Shown: piece after piece, positions 15,451-24,597 of the stretch | How the letters are laid out: every line of letters begins with the position of its first letter | How positions within the stretch are numbered: the first letter of the stretch is position 1 | Source of the DNA: Bacteroidales bacterium | Lineage (GTDB): Bacteria > Bacteroidota > Bacteroidia > Bacteroidales > UBA7960 | Length of the DNA stretch: 33,960 bases | NCBI GenBank assembly: GCA_007129945.1 | Contig: SKUN01000174.1 | Coordinates: 1-33,960 of the forward strand | Direction of reading: 5' to 3' | Made by a program: the position numbers and the translations under genes | The notes under the pieces: model-generated | Databases searched by the model: none | What the model was told of the DNA's origin: nothing | The model's input: the letters and a program-made list of their open reading frames with translations, nothing else

Positions 15451-16338
15451 TTAAAGCGGTTCCATGTGTACTGATATAAACGTATCCTCCCCGAACTCTG
15501 CCCTCAGCTTTTTCTCGAGATTGACGGTAATATCGTGGGCATCCTTTACATTCATGTCATAAGGTACCTGTATATGAAGGTCAATGGCCATATTGCTGCC
15601 AATCTTTCTGGTTTTTAAATCATGGGGGTTGTATACCCCCTCCACTCCTGTGGCCAGATCAAGGATCTCTCTTTCAGTATCTGACGGAAGGGAAGTTTCA
15701 ATTAATTCAAGCATGGCCTCCTTGACAATGACAAATCCCACCTTAAAGATAAAAAAACTCACCAATATGGCCGCGAGCGGGTCCAGAATGACCCATTCCG
15801 GACCAAAAAAAATGGCACCCCCGATCCCGATCAGCGTAGCCAGGGAAGAATAGACATCACTGCGATGGTGCCAGGCATTGGCAATCACCACCGGGCTATG
15901 GGTCCGGTTTCCCGCGCGGATGGTATAGCGAAACAAAACCTCCTTGAGGGCAATGGAAAAAACAGCGGCATAAAAAGCGATCATTCCGGGCCTTTGCAGC
16001 GGGCCATCTGTATAATGCGTATAAATATTTCCAGCCCCACTATACAATATACCGACACCCACCCCAAACAGCACCACACCAACAAAAGCCGCGGCCAGTG
16101 TTTCCACTTTACCGTGACCGTATTTGTGATTCCCGTCACGGGGCTTGGCAGCCACCTTCAGGCTGCCGGCAATCACCAGGTCGGTAACAAAATCACTGAC
16201 TGAATGAATGGCATCAGCCACCATGGCGGAACTCCGCCCGAGGATCCCGGCTGCCAGCTTTAACAGGGTAAGGACGATATTGGCAAAAAAACCAACCCAG
16301 ATCACGTGGCTGGTCTGTTTGAGACGGCTTTTTTTCAC
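15451..16338 (-). CDS. Cation diffusion facilitator (CDF) metal exporter
   Basis: A 295-residue inner-membrane protein with six predicted helices and a cytosolic C-terminal domain, exchanging a divalent cation (Zn2+, Fe2+, Mn2+ or Cd2+) for protons. Helix 2 has HSVSD (His45, Asp49) and helix 5 has HHRSD, so both halves of the metal site are HxxxD, the pattern of zinc-type CDF proteins; the C-terminal domain has the MAIDLHIQVPYDMNVKDAHDI strand pattern. The GTG at 16338 is chosen because GGAGG overlaps the nqrF stop 9 nt upstream; the gene begins 4 nt after nqrF ends, so translation is probably coupled. Its place inside the nqr-apbE stretch is unusual. Confidence 0.88.
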   Translation of the reverse strand: MKKSRLKQTSHVIWVGFFANIVLTLLKLAAGILGRSSAMVADAIHSVSDFVTDLVIAGSLKVAAKPRDGNHKYGHGKVETLAAAFVGVVLFGVGVGILYSGAGNIYTHYTDGPLQRPGMIAFYAAVFSIALKEVLFRYTIRAGNRTHSPVVIANAWHHRSDVYSSLATLIGIGGAIFFGPEWVILDPLAAILVSFFIFKVGFVIVKEAMLELIETSLPSDTEREILDLATGVEGVYNPHDLKTRKIGSNMAIDLHIQVPYDMNVKDAHDITVNLEKKLRAEFGEDTFISVHMEPL

Positions 16339-16342
16339 AAGG

Positions 16343-17602
16343 TTAACCTCCGAAATCGTCAAGGTCAATATTTTCTTCAGGAACACCAAGATTATCAAGC
16401 ATATCCAGCACCGACTCATTCATAATGGGCGGGCCACAAAGATAATACTCAACTTCTTCCGGCTCCTTATGGTCTTTCAGGTAATTATCGAGTGCCACCT
16501 GATGGATGAACCCGGTATAACCATCCCAGTTGTCTTCCGGCAAGGGCTCCGACAAGGCAATGTGGAAGCTGAAATTTGGGAACTCTTTCTCTATCTTCCT
16601 GAAATCCTCTTCATAAAAGACCTCACGTTTAGAGCGGGCACCATACCAGTAGGATACCTTCCTGTCTGTTTTCAGGGTATGGAAAAGGTGGAAAATATGA
16701 GACCGAAGGGGAGCCATTCCGGCACCACCGCCAATGTAAACCATTTCCCTGTCGGTTTCCTTGATGAAGAAATCACCGTAGGGTCCGGAAATGGTGACTT
16801 TATCCCCGGGTTTGCGGGCGAAAATATAGGAAGAACATATACCAGGGTTCACCTTCATGAAGCGATTTTTCTTTTTATCCCAGGGCGGGGTGGCAATGCG
16901 CACATTCAGCTTGATGATGTTTCCTTCAGCCGGGTGGTTGGCCATTGAGTACGCCCTGAAAACATCCTCAGAGTTTACCATCTTCAGGTCCCATAAATTA
17001 AGCTTATCCCAGTCCGGCTTGAACTTATCCTCCACATGCATATCCTTGAACTCCACTTCACATGGAGGCACATCCACCTGGATATAACCACCCGATTTGA
17101 AGTCCATTTCTTCTCCTTCAGGCAGCTTCACAACGAACTCCTTGATAAAAGTGGCCACATTCTTGTTGGAAACCACTTCGCACTCCCATTTTTTGATGCC
17201 GAAGATCTCTTCAGGCACCCTGATATCAAGGTCCTGCTTCACCTTTACCTGGCAAGCCAGCCTCCATTTCTCCTGGATCTCCTTGCGGGTGAAATACCCC
17301 ACCTCAGTGGGAAGAATGTCACCGGCACCGTCGAGCACCTGGCATTTACACATGGCACAGGTTCCGCCTCCTCCACATGCACTCGGAAGATAAATTGAAT
17401 TGCTGCTCAGCGTGGTCAGCAAGGTATCACCGGCATTCACGTCCAGCTCTTTTTCTTCGTTGATGTTGATCTTCACAGGGCCGCTGGGAACCAGTTTCGC
17501 CCTGGCGTACAGAAGCACACCGACCAGCAGAAGAATCACCAGCAGGAAAAAAACCACACTGAGTATGATGATCCAAAAATTAGCGACGTCTAACAGTATC
17601 AT
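16343..17602 (-). CDS. nqrF: Na+-translocating NADH:quinone reductase subunit F
   Basis: The 419-residue entry subunit of Na+-NQR: oxidises NADH and passes electrons through FAD and a [2Fe-2S] cluster. One N-terminal membrane helix (about 10-32) is followed by a ferredoxin domain with cluster cysteines 76, 82, 85 and 117. The FAD domain has RAYSMAN (216-222), and the NAD domain has [12 protein letters not shown] and the C-terminal YYLCGPP motif. Length matches the family. Last nqr gene of the operon, 21 bp after nqrE, and coupled to the downstream exporter gene. Confidence 0.97.
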   Translation of the reverse strand: MILLDVANFWIIILSVVFFLLVILLLVGVLLYARAKLVPSGPVKININEEKELDVNAGDTLLTTLSSNSIYLPSACGGGGTCAMCKCQVLDGAGDILPTEVGYFTRKEIQEKWRLACQVKVKQDLDIRVPEEIFGIKKWECEVVSNKNVATFIKEFVVKLPEGEEMDFKSGGYIQVDVPPCEVEFKDMHVEDKFKPDWDKLNLWDLKMVNSEDVFRAYSMANHPAEGNIIKLNVRIATPPWDKKKNRFMKVNPGICSSYIFARKPGDKVTISGPYGDFFIKETDREMVYIGGGAGMAPLRSHIFHLFHTLKTDRKVSYWYGARSKREVFYEEDFRKIEKEFPNFSFHIALSEPLPEDNWDGYTGFIHQVALDNYLKDHKEPEEVEYYLCGPPIMNESVLDMLDNLGVPEENIDLDDFGG

Positions 17603-17623
17603 ATCAGTCTCTTTATAAAAAAA

Positions 17624-18241
17624 TTACAACTCTATCCCCATAAAGCTCATAAAAGCAATGCCCATCAGCCCGGTGATAATGAAAGTGATCCCCAGCCCCC
17701 GAAGAGGTGCCGGCACATTGGAATAACGGATCTTCTCGCGGATGGCTGCGATGCCGACAATGGCCAGGAACCATCCGACTCCGCTGCCCAGGCCGAATGC
17801 AGTGGCTTCAGCTATGTTTGCATAGTTTCTCTCCTGCATAAACAGTGACCCCCCCAGTATGGCGCAATTCACAGCAATCAGGGGAAGAAAAATCCCCAGG
17901 GAACTATACAGTGTCGGACTGAACTTCTCAATGATCATCTCCACCAGCTGGACCATGGCTGCAATGATGGCAATGAACATGATAAAAGTCAGGAAACTCA
18001 GGTCCGCCTCCGCAAATCGGGGGCTCAGCCAGCTGAGAGCGCCTTTGGCCAGGATAAAATTCTCCAGCAGGTAATTGATGGGTACCGTAATCCCCAGCAC
18101 AAATATTACCGCTGCCCCGAGCCCTACCGAGGTATTGACCGTACGGGAAACGGCCAGGTAGGAACACATGCCCAGGAAATAGGCAAACACCATGTTATCG
18201 ATAAAAATGGACCTTACAAATATGCTGACAAGATCTTCCAT
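17624..18241 (-). CDS. nqrE: Na+-translocating NADH:quinone reductase subunit E
   Basis: A 205-residue membrane subunit, six helices, homologous to RnfA. With NqrD it forms the intramembrane iron centre used in the sodium-coupled step; the expected cysteines are present at 26 (GMCSYLA) and 126 (VNCAILGG). It starts 20 bp after nqrD within the nqrABCDEF operon. Confidence 0.97.
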   Translation of the reverse strand: MEDLVSIFVRSIFIDNMVFAYFLGMCSYLAVSRTVNTSVGLGAAVIFVLGITVPINYLLENFILAKGALSWLSPRFAEADLSFLTFIMFIAIIAAMVQLVEMIIEKFSPTLYSSLGIFLPLIAVNCAILGGSLFMQERNYANIAEATAFGLGSGVGWFLAIVGIAAIREKIRYSNVPAPLRGLGITFIITGLMGIAFMSFMGIEL

Positions 18242-18261
18242 TGGATTGTGTTTTTTTTGTC

Positions 18262-18921
18262 TTAACTAATATCGATCAAATCCCTGTCCTTATACCGGTG
18301 CACCCAGATGATGATTCCCACAGTAATCAGTGCCATAGGCGGCAGGATCATAAACCCGTTGTCTTCATACCCCATCTCATACATAAAACCGGGGATGACA
18401 TTGTACCCCATCAGGGTTCCGGAGCCAAATAACTCCCTGAAGAACCCTACAGCCAGCAATACCCAGGCGTAACCAGCGGCATTGCCGATGCCGTCGAGGA
18501 AAGATGGCCAGGGTTTATTCTGAAGGGCGAAAGCCTCCAGCCGACCCATGATGATACAGTTGGTGATGATCAACCCCACAAACACTGACAACTGGCGGCT
18601 TACGTCATATACAAAAGCCTTCAGCACCTGGTCGACAAGGATCACCAGGGAAGCGATCACGGTCAGCTGCACAATGATCCGGATGCGTGGGGGAATGGTC
18701 TTCCGCAACAGGGAAATGATCACGTTGGCCAGTCCCATAACCGCTACCACCGAAATGGCCATCACGATTGAGGCGCGGAGTTGCACGGTAATTGCCAGTA
18801 CGGAACAGATTCCCAGCACCTGCACATTAATGGGGTTGTCTTTCCCCAGCGGATTGGTCAGCAGCTTTTTATTTTTCGGGGAAAACAGTGCCTCTTTTTG
18901 GTTATTATCGTTCTCACTCAT
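18262..18921 (-). CDS. nqrD: Na+-translocating NADH:quinone reductase subunit D
   Basis: A 219-residue membrane subunit, homologous to RnfE. Cysteines 39 (GICSVLA) and 122 (TNCIIMGR) are the expected ligands that pair with NqrE Cys26 and Cys126 around the iron centre. The gene start overlaps the nqrC stop (ATGA, 18918-18921), showing translational coupling. Confidence 0.97.
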   Translation of the reverse strand: MSENDNNQKEALFSPKNKKLLTNPLGKDNPINVQVLGICSVLAITVQLRASIVMAISVVAVMGLANVIISLLRKTIPPRIRIIVQLTVIASLVILVDQVLKAFVYDVSRQLSVFVGLIITNCIIMGRLEAFALQNKPWPSFLDGIGNAAGYAWVLLAVGFFRELFGSGTLMGYNVIPGFMYEMGYEDNGFMILPPMALITVGIIIWVHRYKDRDLIDIS

Positions 18922-19610
18922 GATGATTTGATTTTTTCGAAATACGGTTTATACACCTCCAGTCCGTTACGCAACATATCTGTCACTCCATCTGAAGTGA
19001 TCGTTCCTCCGCTGATGCCATCCACAGCATGGGGATCGTCATCGGGAGCGCCCCCCTTGACCACCCTGACAGGGCGAAAATTGCTATCCTCATCAAAGAT
19101 CTTTTTCCCCCTGAATTGGTTCTCGAAGCTTTCTCCGGAGATTTCCGCCCCCAGACCGGGGGTTTCACTGGCATGGTCAAAATTGGCTCCGGCGATGGTC
19201 TTCACGTCGGATTCCAGCCCCACATAACCCCATATGGCACCCCACAATCCGCTGCCCCGGACCGGTACCACATAGAAGGTTTCACCATCCACATCGGCGA
19301 TAAAAACAGGCAGCTGCCGCTCCTCAACAGGCTTGCGGTTCTCCTCCTGCAATTCCACCTCAAATGCATCGCCTTCCAGTTCCTCTCCCCGGTGATCCAC
19401 AATTTTGGTGACGGTGAAATATTGATTAAACAACTCTTCGGCCTCATCGCGGGATGCAGGAATATCAATGGCAGCAAGTATATTCTGCATCTTTTCCATA
19501 CGCATGTTGCGCTCCTGAATGGGCCTGAGCAATGTCGCCGCTCCCGACAGCACCAGGGCCACGATCACCACCATTGCGGAAGCATAAAGAAAGATATAAC
19601 GGTTGGTCAT
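18918..19610 (-). CDS. nqrC: Na+-translocating NADH:quinone reductase subunit C
   Basis: A 230-residue subunit with one N-terminal membrane helix and a periplasmic FMN-binding domain. The flavinylation site is SGGTITS (200-206) with Thr203 as the expected FMN attachment residue; the usual motif is SGAT, so Ala is replaced by Gly. GLWGAIWGYVGLE is the conserved strand before it. ApbE, encoded nearby, would carry out the attachment. Confidence 0.96.
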   Translation of the reverse strand: MTNRYIFLYASAMVVIVALVLSGAATLLRPIQERNMRMEKMQNILAAIDIPASRDEAEELFNQYFTVTKIVDHRGEELEGDAFEVELQEENRKPVEERQLPVFIADVDGETFYVVPVRGSGLWGAIWGYVGLESDVKTIAGANFDHASETPGLGAEISGESFENQFRGKKIFDEDSNFRPVRVVKGGAPDDDPHAVDGISGGTITSDGVTDMLRNGLEVYKPYFEKIKSS

Positions 19611-19643
19611 TGTTTTTTAGTTTTTTCAGGTTTATGACTGGGG

Positions 19644-20813
19644 CTATGCCTCTGCCGGTTTCACCCGTTTCAGCCTCCTTTTGACATTTGCCCTGACCAC
19701 GTAATGATCAATCAGGGGCGCAAACACATTCATGAACAAAATGGCCAGCATCATTCCCTCAGGAAAGGCCGGGTTCACTACACGGATCAACAAGGTGATC
19801 ACACCGATCAGAAACCCGTATATATATTTACCGGTGCCGGTTTGCGAAGCACTCACCGGGTCAGTGGCCATATATACCGTTCCAAAGGCAAACCCGCCCA
19901 TAATTAAGTGGTAGTAGGCTGGAACCTCCATAAATTCATTGACCGCAAACAGATTAAACAGCAGGCCCATGAACAAGCCGCCTGCCACCACCGACAACAT
20001 GATTCTCAAACTGCCTACACCCGTGGCGACCAGCACAAACGCACCAAGCAATATGGCCAAAGTGGATGTTTCACCGATTGATCCGGGGATGGTTCCCAAA
20101 AACATTTCCATGACCGAAGGCATTGATTCCAGGTTGCCTGCCGCCAATACGGCCAGACTGGTGGCTCCCGAAAAACCGTCCACCAACTGTTCAGGCGCAT
20201 GAACCTGGGCGTATATCCAAATCTCATCACCGGAAAACTGCGCGGGATAGGCAAAAAACAGGAATGCACGCGCAAGCAGGGCCGGGTTCAGGATGTTCAT
20301 GCCGGTACCGCCAAACACCTCCTTGCCGATAATCACCGCAAAAACAGTGGCCAAGGCAACCATCCAGAGGGGAATGGTTACCGGTACGATCAAAGGAAGC
20401 AACATCCCGGTCACCAGGAACCCTTCATTGACCTCATGGTTCCGGATGGTGGCAAACAGGAATTCCACAAGCAAACCGGACGCATAGGTCACAATTATGA
20501 TGGGAAGAACCCGGTAAAGGCCAAACAAAAACTGATCAATAAAATCCACATCCATTCCAATGGCCTGGTAATGCTGGTATCCCACATTCCACATGCCGAA
20601 AAGAAGTGCCGGAATCAGGGCGATCAACACGTGAAACATGGTCCGCTTCATCTCCATGGCATCACGGATATGACTGCCGCGGGTGGTCACGTTCCCCTGG
20701 ACAAAAAGAAATGTCTCAAATGCTTCAAATGTGCGATAGAATTTTGACAGCTTCCCGTCTTGCTCAAAATGCGGCTTGACCTTTTTTTCTATTAAATTGT
20801 GTAAAGCTTTCAA
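19644..20813 (-). CDS. nqrB: Na+-translocating NADH:quinone reductase subunit B
   Basis: The 389-residue main membrane subunit, holding covalent FMN, riboflavin and the quinone site, and forming the sodium path. The flavinylation motif DGFSGATSLA has Thr218 as the FMN residue. The N-terminal cytosolic stretch, the MKRTMFHVLIALIPA first helix and the FGGTGMNILNPALLARAFLFF segment are typical. It starts 40 bp after nqrA. Confidence 0.97.
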   Translation of the reverse strand: MKALHNLIEKKVKPHFEQDGKLSKFYRTFEAFETFLFVQGNVTTRGSHIRDAMEMKRTMFHVLIALIPALLFGMWNVGYQHYQAIGMDVDFIDQFLFGLYRVLPIIIVTYASGLLVEFLFATIRNHEVNEGFLVTGMLLPLIVPVTIPLWMVALATVFAVIIGKEVFGGTGMNILNPALLARAFLFFAYPAQFSGDEIWIYAQVHAPEQLVDGFSGATSLAVLAAGNLESMPSVMEMFLGTIPGSIGETSTLAILLGAFVLVATGVGSLRIMLSVVAGGLFMGLLFNLFAVNEFMEVPAYYHLIMGGFAFGTVYMATDPVSASQTGTGKYIYGFLIGVITLLIRVVNPAFPEGMMLAILFMNVFAPLIDHYVVRANVKRRLKRVKPAEA

Positions 20814-20853
20814 TGTTACGTTGTTTAAGAGATTAACAAACGAATGTCACTGA

Positions 20854-22215
20854 TCAGGCAAACTCTTTCTGAATATTATCAAGTCCGTCACGGATGACAG
20901 ACTGAATTTCGATTTTGGACGGGCAGACAAATTCGCACAGGGCAAAATCTTCAGGGGCCACTTCATAAATCCCCAGGTTCTCCATCATATCAATATCATT
21001 GATCATGATGGCCTTAAGCAACTGCATGGGCAGAATGTCCATGGGCAGGTATTTTTCATACAGGCCGGTGATCACAAAAGGACGCTCTCCGCTTCGGATA
21101 TTGGTGTCAAGGCGGTATTTCTTCCATGGCATCAAAAAGGAAGGCCATGTTCTTGACACACTAAATCTTTGCATATTGGGGATCAGCCAGCCAATCAGCT
21201 CCGGCTTGTCCCCCTCAGGGATCACCGTTGCCTGGCTGTCATAAAACCCTATAAAGCCATTTGCACTGATTTTTTCTCCCGTAAGGGCATCTCCGCTGAT
21301 AAACCGCGGGGTAACCCCCTCTTCCTGCAACACATTATTTCCGGCAATGTTATCAAGACGGACCCCGGCATGCACCCGGTAATAGCGTGGATTCTCCACT
21401 TCCGACCCCGTCAGTGCCACCACTTTTCTGGAGTCATAAATGCCCGTTTCGAACAGCCGGCCGATGGTGACCACATGCTGCACATCCAGGTACCAGACAA
21501 TATCTCCCTTGTTCACCGGCCGTATATGGTGGATCTGTATCCCCACATTACCGGCAGGATGCGGGCCTTTAAAACGATGTACCCTGACCCCTTTTGCCCG
21601 GGTAAAGGCCTCAGAGGTTGTTGATTCCGCATCAATCCCCAGGTGCACCTCTCCATCCGTCAGGTGCGATAACACATCCAGTCCTTTCTGAAAATCCCCC
21701 TCACTGCCGTTGATCACAAAGTCAAGATCCGGTGCCAGGGGGGCGGAATTAAAAGCAGAAATGAAAATATCCCGGGGCTTGTCTTCCCGGGAGGCTATAA
21801 TACTGTAGGGCCGCTGCCGGATGGCCGGCCAGAGACCGCTTTTGAGTAGCTTGTCAATGATCTCCTCACGGGAGATGGAGGCAGGATCTGCCGCCCCGAA
21901 ATCAATATGATCATCCGCTTCATCCGGCTCAATGCGGACTTCAAGAATCCGGCGCTTGGCCCCCCTCACCAGGCGGGTATAGGTTCCGCTTACTGGTGCG
22001 GTAAACACCACGTCCTCATTGTATTTATCATAAAACAACGGAGTCCCGGCCTTTACACGCTCACCCTCCTCCAGCATCATTTTCGGGAACAACCCGTGAA
22101 AGTCGGTGGGTTTTACCGCATACTCCTTCGCCCTGGAGGGTGTTTGCAAGATCTTCTCGGCCTCCCCTTTGAGCGGGATATTCAAGCCACGTTTAATCCT
22201 GATTACTTTCGACAT
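20854..22215 (-). CDS. nqrA: Na+-translocating NADH:quinone reductase subunit A
   Basis: The 453-residue cytosolic subunit that contacts NqrB near the quinone site. The N-terminus SKVIRIKRGLNIPLKGEA is the family hallmark; PKMMLEEGERVKAGTPLF and FTAPVSGTYTRLVRG form the biotinyl/barrel-like hybrid motif, and ALCEFVCPSKIEIQSVIRDGL is the C-terminal signature shared with RnfC (without its Fe-S clusters). The ATG at 22215 is preferred; a longer frame adds only four residues. First gene of the operon, with a -7 element at 22251-22258. Confidence 0.97.
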   Translation of the reverse strand: MSKVIRIKRGLNIPLKGEAEKILQTPSRAKEYAVKPTDFHGLFPKMMLEEGERVKAGTPLFYDKYNEDVVFTAPVSGTYTRLVRGAKRRILEVRIEPDEADDHIDFGAADPASISREEIIDKLLKSGLWPAIRQRPYSIIASREDKPRDIFISAFNSAPLAPDLDFVINGSEGDFQKGLDVLSHLTDGEVHLGIDAESTTSEAFTRAKGVRVHRFKGPHPAGNVGIQIHHIRPVNKGDIVWYLDVQHVVTIGRLFETGIYDSRKVVALTGSEVENPRYYRVHAGVRLDNIAGNNVLQEEGVTPRFISGDALTGEKISANGFIGFYDSQATVIPEGDKPELIGWLIPNMQRFSVSRTWPSFLMPWKKYRLDTNIRSGERPFVITGLYEKYLPMDILPMQLLKAIMINDIDMMENLGIYEVAPEDFALCEFVCPSKIEIQSVIRDGLDNIQKEFA

Positions 22216-22250
22216 CTTTTGACGCAATTTATATGAACCAAGCTTCCTAA

Positions 22251-22258
22251 CAAAATTA
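22251..22258 (-). promoter_or_regulatory. -7 element of the nqr operon
   Basis: On the minus strand this reads TAATTTTG, matching TAnnTTTG, 36 bp before the nqrA ATG. A good -33 TTTG was not found. It is divergent from the plug-protein promoter. Confidence 0.45.
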
Positions 22259-22284
22259 TAGGAATTTTCAGATACCCGAATACC

Positions 22285-22315
22285 TTTGTAAAGATTTTGT
22301 TTTTCATTAGCTTTG
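22285..22315 (+). promoter_or_regulatory. Bacteroidota promoter of the T9SS plug protein gene
   Basis: TTTG (22285-22288), 19 bp spacer, TAGCTTTG (22308-22315): both boxes and spacing fit the Bacteroidota housekeeping promoter. Transcription would start near 22321, giving a leader of about 45 nt. Confidence 0.65.
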
Positions 22316-22365
22316 TTTAGGGTTCCACATCAAGGGTTCCGGCCCCGAAAAAAAACACATCCCCA

Positions 22366-23691
22366 ATGAATAACCTACGTTGTTTCCGTCAATACATCCC
22401 GGCCCGATATGGGTTCATGACCCTGATGGTGCTGACCACTCTTACCATCACCGCCACAGCCCATAACAATAATACGGATTTTTTTCTTTATGGTGATTAT
22501 ATTCACAACAACAACATCAGTACTGTTTTGTTTACACAGGAAGACTTTGAATTGTCCGACCCCTACATACGTTTAAATTCGGGTGACCGGTTGATTCTGA
22601 GCTTCGACGACCTTGACGCGGATTACAAAAATTACCAATACACCATCATTCATTGCGATGCCGGCTGGCAGCCTTCTGAATTGCGCGAATATGAATACAT
22701 TGAGGGGTTTTACGAAGACCAGATCAACGATTATTACCGCTCAATGAACACCCGGGTACCCTACACCCAGTACCGCCTCACATTTCCAAGTCCAAACCTG
22801 CGTCCGGCCAAATCCGGGAATTATATACTGAAAGTCTTTGAAGGAGGCAACCGCAACAATGTGGTTTTTACCCGGCGATTCATGGTGGTTGAGCAAAATG
22901 TGAGCATCGAAGGAAGTGTACAGCAGGCAAACCTGGTCATGTATCGTGACCAGAAACAGCAACTCTCTTTTGCAATCAACACGGCAGGATACCAGGTGTC
23001 CAACCCTTACCGCGACATCAACGTGGTCATTATTCAGAACGGACGCTGGGACAATGCCATAACAGGCCTTGACCCGAGGTCGGTACAGGGAAATCGCCTT
23101 GTGTATGATTACGAAGACCGGACCCTTTTTGACGGTGGCAATGAATTCCGGCATTTTGACATCCGCAGTCTGCGTTACTTGTCTGACAGGATCGAAGACA
23201 TCCGCTCTTCCAGGAGGTTCTGGGATGTATTCCTGCTACCCGACCGTATCCGCGCCCACGAACAATATTTTTCCAAAGACGACCTTAATGGCAGGTTCCG
23301 GATTATGACATCCGATGCACCCAATGACCAGCTGGAGAGTGATTATGCATGGGTGCATTTCCACCTTCCCATGGACGAGCCCCTTGAGGATGGGTATCTC
23401 TACGTGATGGGAGAGCTCACCAACTGGGCATTTACAGGGGAAAACAGGATGAATTACAATTACGGGGAAAGCGCCTATGAACTTAGCCTGCTGCTGAAGC
23501 AGGGATATTACAATTACCTCTACGCATATTTGCCGGAAGGAGAAACAGAAGCAGACATAACCTACATAGAAGGGAACCATTCCTTTACAGAAAACGATTA
23601 CACCATCCTGGTCTATCACCGGCAGCCCGGCGACCTTTACGACCGCCTGATCGGCATGACGCGTATGAACACGTCAATCACCCCCCGCTGA
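22366..23691 (+). CDS. Type IX secretion system plug protein (DUF5103 family)
   Basis: A 441-residue exported protein. Residues ~16-33 form a signal peptide ending near ATA. The mature protein matches the T9SS plug family: an N-terminal domain with SGDRLILSFDDLDADYKNYQYTI-type strands and HCDAGWQPSEL, a middle jelly-roll-like domain, and a C-terminal domain with GYLYVMGELTNWAF and QGYYNYLYAY that resembles a carbohydrate-binding-like fold. The plug protein closes the SprA translocon channel between transport cycles on the periplasmic side. Its 3' end overlaps the convergent ThiS-like gene by 14 bp. Assignment is from recognised family pattern. Confidence 0.85.
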   Translation: MNNLRCFRQYIPARYGFMTLMVLTTLTITATAHNNNTDFFLYGDYIHNNNISTVLFTQEDFELSDPYIRLNSGDRLILSFDDLDADYKNYQYTIIHCDAGWQPSELREYEYIEGFYEDQINDYYRSMNTRVPYTQYRLTFPSPNLRPAKSGNYILKVFEGGNRNNVVFTRRFMVVEQNVSIEGSVQQANLVMYRDQKQQLSFAINTAGYQVSNPYRDINVVIIQNGRWDNAITGLDPRSVQGNRLVYDYEDRTLFDGGNEFRHFDIRSLRYLSDRIEDIRSSRRFWDVFLLPDRIRAHEQYFSKDDLNGRFRIMTSDAPNDQLESDYAWVHFHLPMDEPLEDGYLYVMGELTNWAFTGENRMNYNYGESAYELSLLLKQGYYNYLYAYLPEGETEADITYIEGNHSFTENDYTILVYHRQPGDLYDRLIGMTRMNTSITPR

Positions 23692-23884
23692 TCAGATGGA
23701 TCACCTTGACGTCATCCCCGTCGTGGATCATGCTGTTTTCGTACTCGCCGGGCTTGATGGTCCGGCCGTTAATCCTTACCACTAGAAACTTAAACGTAAA
23801 GTTCTTCAGGTCAAGTAATTCACGCACCGATAGTGCATTTTTCCCCTCTATGGTTTCCGGACGGTTATTCAGGATAATCTTCAT
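23678..23884 (-). CDS. thiS: ThiS/MoaD-like sulfur carrier protein
   Basis: A 68-residue ubiquitin-fold protein ending in the required Gly-Gly (HLISGG). The pattern MKIILNNRPETIE, SVRELLDL, VVRINGRTIKPGEYENSMIHDGDDVKVI is ThiS rather than MoaD. As a C-terminal thiocarboxylate it would donate sulfur for the thiamin thiazole ring. No other thiamin gene lies in the window, so it may be a second, stand-alone copy or serve another sulfur pathway. Confidence 0.85.
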   Translation of the reverse strand: MKIILNNRPETIEGKNALSVRELLDLKNFTFKFLVVRINGRTIKPGEYENSMIHDGDDVKVIHLISGG

Positions 23885-23943
23885 AGGTTTATTTTGACAT
23901 CAGGTTTTACATTGAATTTGCAAAACAGCACCAGCACACTGAC

Positions 23944-24459
23944 TCAGAAAGTCTTCCTGGCTTCACTTTTCAGGTATTCCATGGCTTGCAGCGTAGCAGC
24001 CTTCTCCAGGTCGGCCTCCAGCAACTTTTTACTGAAGTCGGTGGCAGAAGCCCCCTCCTCCATGGAAGCCCCCAGCGAATTGATCTGACCAATCGCTTCC
24101 TCATAGGCCTGGTTGATAAGATCCCAGGCATGGGATGACACATAAAGCTGTTGTGATAAATTATGGGCATATTCATCCCGGATATGCTGCACCAGGTTTT
24201 TCTGCAACTCCCTTGCCGACCATTCCGGGCGAAAAACCCGCATGATCAGGTTATTCGGTGAAATCCTTTCCAGGAAAAGGATCAGCCTTTCATAGGCCTG
24301 CAGCCGCAATGGCAGCGAGATCCTCATTCTTTCACCTGCCAAATCGTAACGGCGACGTTTGTTTTCCTGCTGAAAAAACTCCTTCAGCAAGTAATAGGCT
24401 GTAGCAAAAACCACCACCGAAGGGATGGCATAGCGCAGCATGTATAAAATTTCTCCCAT
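23944..24459 (-). CDS. Conserved small membrane-anchored protein of unknown function
   Basis: A 171-residue protein with one N-terminal membrane helix (about residues 8-27) and a long helical cytosolic part. The linker is basic (ENKRRRYDLAGERMR), and the body has ILFLERISPNN, QHIRDEYAHNLSQQLYVS and a Leu/Ala-rich C-terminus. I have the impression of a family common in Bacteroidota that lacks a known role (possibly DUF7935) but cannot confirm it. It is divergent from the aminotransferase gene, with a -7 element at 24479-24486. Confidence 0.8.
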   Translation of the reverse strand: MGEILYMLRYAIPSVVVFATAYYLLKEFFQQENKRRRYDLAGERMRISLPLRLQAYERLILFLERISPNNLIMRVFRPEWSARELQKNLVQHIRDEYAHNLSQQLYVSSHAWDLINQAYEEAIGQINSLGASMEEGASATDFSKKLLEADLEKAATLQAMEYLKSEARKTF

Positions 24460-24478
24460 GGCAATTACTGTTTGGATA

Positions 24479-24486
24479 CAAATATA
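24479..24486 (-). promoter_or_regulatory. -7 element of the small membrane protein gene
   Basis: On the minus strand TATATTTG, a match to TAnnTTTG, 20 bp before the ATG at 24459. No clear -33 box. Confidence 0.45.
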
Positions 24487-24492
24487 ATCCCT

Positions 24493-24523
24493 TTTGGGGA
24501 AACACTTTATTTTGCTAAATTTG
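24493..24523 (+). promoter_or_regulatory. Bacteroidota promoter of the aminotransferase gene
   Basis: TTTG (24493-24496), 19 bp, TAAATTTG (24516-24523). Boxes and spacing are identical in form to the plug promoter. Expected transcript start is near 24530, with a leader of about 68 nt. Confidence 0.65.
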
Positions 24524-24597
24524 CCTTTCCCTGTTAATTAATACACAACACGGAGCAAACCGCGTTTACCCATTGTTTCACTTTTATACATTATGCT

